A DNA stretch of 64,000 bases from Nocardia sp. NBC_01327. GTDB lineage: Bacteria > Actinomycetota > Actinomycetes > Mycobacteriales > Mycobacteriaceae. Every line of letters begins with the position of its first letter. Position 1 is the first letter of the stretch. Positions 60,694-64,000 of the stretch are shown here, one piece after another. Location: positions 3,224,001 through 3,288,000 of the forward strand of contig NZ_CP108383.1 of assembly GCF_035958815.1 (NCBI RefSeq), in the 5' to 3' direction. The notes below the pieces were generated by a model. That model saw only the letters and a list, made by a program, of their open reading frames with translations, searched no databases and had not been told where the DNA came from. Position numbers and translations under genes: made by a program.

Positions 60694-61750
60694 GAGTCCC
60701 CGTGGGTCGATGCGGTGGTTTCGGTTCCACTGTAGGAAGCGCCGCGGTCGCCCGTTTATGCCTGCGCGCCTCGATCCAGGCGCGGACCTGGGTGATCCGG
60801 GTGGCGCGCGCGGGCCAGAACTCCTGAATGCTGGCATTGAACTCGGCGCCGAGGATCACCGCGAAGCCGAGGAAGAACGTGAACAGCAGGAAGGCGATCG
60901 GCGTGGCCAGCGCACCGTAGGTGACACCCGTCCGGGTGACCCAGGCCAGATATCGCCGCAGTCCCTCGCTGGCGGCCATGAAGAACACGCCGGCGACCAG
61001 TGCGCCGCCGAAGAGCCGGTGCCAGGGCAGCGTGCGGTGCAGGGCCAGCTTGTACAGCGTGGTCAGGCCGATGATCAGCAGTAGTCCGGCGCCCGGGTAG
61101 TAGAAGGTGTCGATCAGCCGCAGGCCCGGCTCTTTCCAGCCGCGCGGCAGCACCCGGCCGATGAGCGACGGGCCCAGCGCGACCACCGGCAGGATCAGCA
61201 CCGCGGCGATGAGGAATTGCACGTACAGCCACAGCGCGAAGATGCGCTGCCAGACCGGGTGTCGCGCATTGGCCTGACCGTGCGCGGCGGTGATCGCGTC
61301 CACGAACGTCGCCATGGCGGATGATCCTGCCCACAGTGAGAGCACGAACCCCACCGACACCACGCCGCCGTGCCCGCGCTTGAGCACATCGCTGGTGGTC
61401 GGTTCGATCAGATCGTCGACCACGCTCGAACTGAACAGGTTGCGGCTGAAGGTGATGATCTTGCCCTCGACGATGTCGACGGTGTCCGGACCGAACCAGT
61501 GACCGACGTAGCCGAGCGAGCCGAGCAGCCCCAGCAGCAGCGGTGCCAGCGACAATGTCTGCCAGAACGCGGCGGCGGCGGATTTGTTGAAGATCGAATC
61601 GCCCCACGCTTTGACCGCCACGTGCACGATGAGCTCGCGAATGCGGCCCCAGCGTGTGACGACGACCACGTCGGTCCCGGGCGGCGCGGACACGTCGGCG
61701 TGTTGCGGGGGATTTTCGTGCTCGTTCATGGTGGCTACAGCATCGCTCAC
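60686..61750 (-). CDS. YihY/virulence factor BrkB family membrane protein
   Basis: A 354-residue inner-membrane protein with six or seven membrane helices. Family signatures: KSAAAAFWQTLSLAPLLLGLLG, SLWAGSSAMATFVDAI and TYGALATPIAFLLFTFFLGFAVILGAEFN. Function unsettled (formerly called RNase BN in error). The homologue lies near sigB in Mycobacterium (Rv2707, recalled). GTG at 61750; an ATG at 61729 is also plausible. Operon with the LmbE gene. Confidence 0.88.
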   Translation of the reverse strand: MSDAVATMNEHENPPQHADVSAPPGTDVVVVTRWGRIRELIVHVAVKAWGDSIFNKSAAAAFWQTLSLAPLLLGLLGSLGYVGHWFGPDTVDIVEGKIITFSRNLFSSSVVDDLIEPTTSDVLKRGHGGVVSVGFVLSLWAGSSAMATFVDAITAAHGQANARHPVWQRIFALWLYVQFLIAAVLILPVVALGPSLIGRVLPRGWKEPGLRLIDTFYYPGAGLLLIIGLTTLYKLALHRTLPWHRLFGGALVAGVFFMAASEGLRRYLAWVTRTGVTYGALATPIAFLLFTFFLGFAVILGAEFNASIQEFWPARATRITQVRAWIEARRHKRATAALPTVEPKPPHRPTGTHG

Positions 61751-61851
61751 CAGCGTTTCAAATGGGCGGGGACCGGCGATGTGTCGTGCGGCACTAGTTG
61801 GTGCTGTGTCGAATTGGTGTGTTGTCGGTCGGCATCGCTAATCTCTACCAA

Positions 61852-63564
61852 GTGACTTCGGGTGGTGGCGGTTCATTACGTGCTTGGCAGCGCAGGGCTC
61901 TCACCAAATATCTGACGAGCAAGCCTCGCGATTTTCTTGCGGTTGCCACCCCTGGCGCCGGTAAGACGACTTTCGCGTTGCGTGTGGCGGCGGAATTGCT
62001 GGCCGACCGCACCATCGATCAGGTGACGGTCGTCGCGCCGACCGAGCACCTCAAGCATCAGTGGTCCGGGTCGGCGGCGCGGGTGGGCATTCAGCTCGAC
62101 TCCAACTTCTCCAATTCGACCGGCTCGACCTCCTCGGACTACCACGGTGTGGTGGTGACCTATGCGCAGGTGGCCTCGCATCCGTTCAAGCATCGGGTGC
62201 GCACCACGAACCGGCGCACGCTGGTGATCATGGACGAGGTCCACCACGCCGGTGATGCGAAGAGCTGGGGTGAGGCGGTCGAGGAGGCCTTCGGGGATGC
62301 GACCCGAAGACTCTCGCTGACCGGTACGCCCTTCCGCAGCGACGATTCCAAGATTCCGTTCATCACCTATGAGGCCGATGAATCCGGATTCGAGAAGTCG
62401 CGCGCCGATCACACCTACGGTTACTCCGAGGCGCTCGCCGACGGCGTGGTGCGGCCCGTGGTCTTCCTCGCCTACTCCGGTGAGGCGCACTGGCGTGACA
62501 GCGCCGGCGACGAGTACTCCGCCCGCCTGGGTGAGCCGCTCAGCGCCGAACACACCGCTCGGGCCTGGCGCACCGCCCTGGACCCCGCGGGCGACTGGAT
62601 GTCGAAGGTGCTCATTGCCGCCGACACCCGGCTGCGACAGCTGCGCGCCACCGGTATGCCCGATGCGGGCGGCCTGGTCATCGCCACCGATCAGGACAAG
62701 GCGCGCGATTACGCCGAACTGCTGGAACATATTTCGGGGACCAAGCCGACCATCGTGCTCTCCGATGATCCGGCCTCCTCGAGCCGGATCGGCGAGTTCA
62801 GCGGCAATACCGATCCGTGGATGGTCGCGGTGCGCATGGTGTCCGAGGGCGTCGACGTCCCGCGCCTCGCGGTCGGCGTGTACGCCACCAGCGCCTCGAC
62901 CCCGCTGTACTTCGCGCAGGCCATCGGACGTTTTGTGCGCGCCCGCAAGACGGGGGAGACCGCCAGCGTCTTCGTGCCGTCGGTGCCGGTGCTGCTGGAC
63001 CTGGCCGCGCAGCTGGAGGTGCAGCGCGACCACGTCATCGGTAAGCCGCACCGGGAGAAGAGCGATCTCGACGACGAACTGCTGATCGACGCCAATAAGC
63101 AGAAGGACGAGCCGGGCGAGGAGGAGAAGAAGTTCATCGCCCTGGCCGCCGACGCCGAGCTCGATCAGGTCATCTACGACGGCGACTCCTTCGGCACCGC
63201 CACCTTCTCCGGCAGCGACGAGGAAGCCGACTACCTCGGTATTCCGGGCCTCCTCGACGCCGACCAGATGCGCGCCCTGCTCAACGACCGCCAATCCCGC
63301 CAGCTCCAGGACCGCAGTGCCGCAGCCGAATCCGGCCGCCCCCTGCTCACCAATGCCGCCTCCGCCGAGCGCACCGCCACCTCCGACCGCCTCGGCGAAC
63401 TCCGCCGCGAACTCAACAGCCTGGTCGCCATGCACCACCACCGCACCGGCAAGGCCCACGGCGTCATCCACGGCGAGCTACGAAGAGAGTGCGGTGGCCC
63501 GCCCACCGCCCTCGCCACCGCCGACCAGCTCACCGAACGCATAGCGGCCCTGCGCCGCATGTAG
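61852..63564 (+). CDS. SF2 DEAD/DEAH-box helicase
   Basis: About 570 residues from the GTG at 61852, chosen because family members begin with a short Gly/Ser leader and LRAWQRRALTKYL. Walker A ATPGAGKT (32-39), motif II DEVHH (128-132), motif III LTGTPFR and motif VI QAIGRFVRAR. No nuclease motif seen. The helicase type resembles the UvrB/XPB-like ResIII group. A charged, partly disordered C-terminal region follows ~residue 400. Role uncertain: DNA repair or restriction-like translocation. Confidence 0.88.
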   Translation: MTSGGGGSLRAWQRRALTKYLTSKPRDFLAVATPGAGKTTFALRVAAELLADRTIDQVTVVAPTEHLKHQWSGSAARVGIQLDSNFSNSTGSTSSDYHGVVVTYAQVASHPFKHRVRTTNRRTLVIMDEVHHAGDAKSWGEAVEEAFGDATRRLSLTGTPFRSDDSKIPFITYEADESGFEKSRADHTYGYSEALADGVVRPVVFLAYSGEAHWRDSAGDEYSARLGEPLSAEHTARAWRTALDPAGDWMSKVLIAADTRLRQLRATGMPDAGGLVIATDQDKARDYAELLEHISGTKPTIVLSDDPASSSRIGEFSGNTDPWMVAVRMVSEGVDVPRLAVGVYATSASTPLYFAQAIGRFVRARKTGETASVFVPSVPVLLDLAAQLEVQRDHVIGKPHREKSDLDDELLIDANKQKDEPGEEEKKFIALAADAELDQVIYDGDSFGTATFSGSDEEADYLGIPGLLDADQMRALLNDRQSRQLQDRSAAAESGRPLLTNAASAERTATSDRLGELRRELNSLVAMHHHRTGKAHGVIHGELRRECGGPPTALATADQLTERIAALRRM

Positions 63565-63569
63565 AGCAG

Positions 63570-63872
63570 TCACGACGCGATCACCAGATCGATATGGACC
63601 GGGTCGCCATCAGCCAGCCCCTCGGCGATCCGGACCGGCTTCTTCATCGGCAGTACATATGTGGCGCGCTTGCCATCTGGAAAAATGGATGTGGACCAGT
63701 GGCTGCCGCCGACGGTGACCTTGACCCGCAGCGAGCCGAAGCCACCTGCCAGTGCGCCGTACATCGCTTCGATCTCGTCGGATACCGCCTCGGGCAGGCT
63801 GACGAAATACCACGAGGCGCGCGCCTCCCATTTCCAGAGCTCGCTGGTGAAGGAGTACTGCGCGTTCGCCAT
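63570..63872 (-). CDS. DUF1905 domain protein
   Basis: A 100-residue protein with the DUF1905 pattern: SFTSELWKWEARASWYFVSLP, GSLRVKVTVGGSHWSTSIFP and YVLPMKKPVRIAEGLADGD. Function unknown; beta-barrel-like. ATG at 63872. It converges with the helicase with only 5 bp between stops. The remaining 128 bp to the window edge hold no recognised feature. Confidence 0.88.
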   Translation of the reverse strand: MANAQYSFTSELWKWEARASWYFVSLPEAVSDEIEAMYGALAGGFGSLRVKVTVGGSHWSTSIFPDGKRATYVLPMKKPVRIAEGLADGDPVHIDLVIAS

Positions 63873-64000
63873 TCGCCAACGGTATCGGGCCCGACCGACA
63901 GCCTGTGCCGACGCGCGCTTCAGTTGCTCACCGGCAGAGCATCCTTCGCCACCACGGTCGAGCCGGGTTGCGTTCGGCGGGGGAGTTGATGCCGGGGTGC

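Overview
This is a GC-rich actinobacterial chromosome segment. The best fit is a Nocardia-like member of the Mycobacteriales. The grounds are an IdeR with every metal ligand of the mycobacterial protein, a SigB-type sigma factor, DUF3039, DUF3099 and YihY/BrkB genes that I recall lying around sigB in Mycobacterium (Rv2707 to Rv2711), AcuC and Pat-type acetylation genes, GTG starts, apparently leaderless promoters, and many TetR and LLM-family genes. Species cannot be fixed from the window alone. No tRNA, rRNA, CRISPR array, insertion sequence or prophage was seen.

Layout. 0-2 kb: the 3' end of a cytochrome P450, a crotonase and a divergent TetR regulator. 2-4.4 kb: a polyamine pair (ornithine-type decarboxylase, then a SpeD-SpeE fusion). 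4.5-11.2 kb: a DUF3516 helicase, a PAC2 protein, a lipoprotein, a small secreted Ig-like protein, and a WYL regulator divergent from a VOC protein. 11.4-21.3 kb: housekeeping block with DUF4192, galE, ideR, acuC, a GNAT/acyl-CoA-synthetase-like fusion and PEP carboxylase. 21.4-26 kb: a second Ig-like protein, a DHA2 exporter with TetR, and an NmrA-type oxidoreductase with an AraC regulator. 26.1-31 kb: a GT4 glycosyltransferase/debranching-enzyme pair, then sigB. 31-35.5 kb: a methyltransferase and an operon holding only the membrane (Fo) half of an ATP synthase. 35.5-39.6 kb: VOC and GlxA-type regulator, an MFS carrier, DUF3099 and DUF3039. 39.9-48.3 kb: accessory block (TetR/DHA2 exporter, LLM oxidoreductase, a truncated membrane gene, GMC oxidoreductase, small secreted protein, TetR plus FAD oxidoreductase opposite a DUF2834-like protein with twin operators). 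48.4-59.8 kb: an eleven-gene, tightly coupled cluster that reads as organosulfur uptake and assimilation. 59.9-64 kb: a LmbE deacetylase, YihY/BrkB, an SF2 helicase and DUF1905.

The strongest unusual signals are three. First, an orphan Fo operon (AtpI-like, a, c, b, b-like), intact at its key residues but without any F1 gene; its last gene stops where the b part of the mycobacterial b-delta fusion would join delta. Second, an organosulfur cluster combining two LLM monooxygenases, an IPNS-family oxygenase, MetY and a peptide-type ABC importer. Third, a recurring pattern in which 20-25 bp around a stop codon are tandemly repeated, seen at six unrelated genes. All function calls come from reading motifs and recalling families; no database search was possible.
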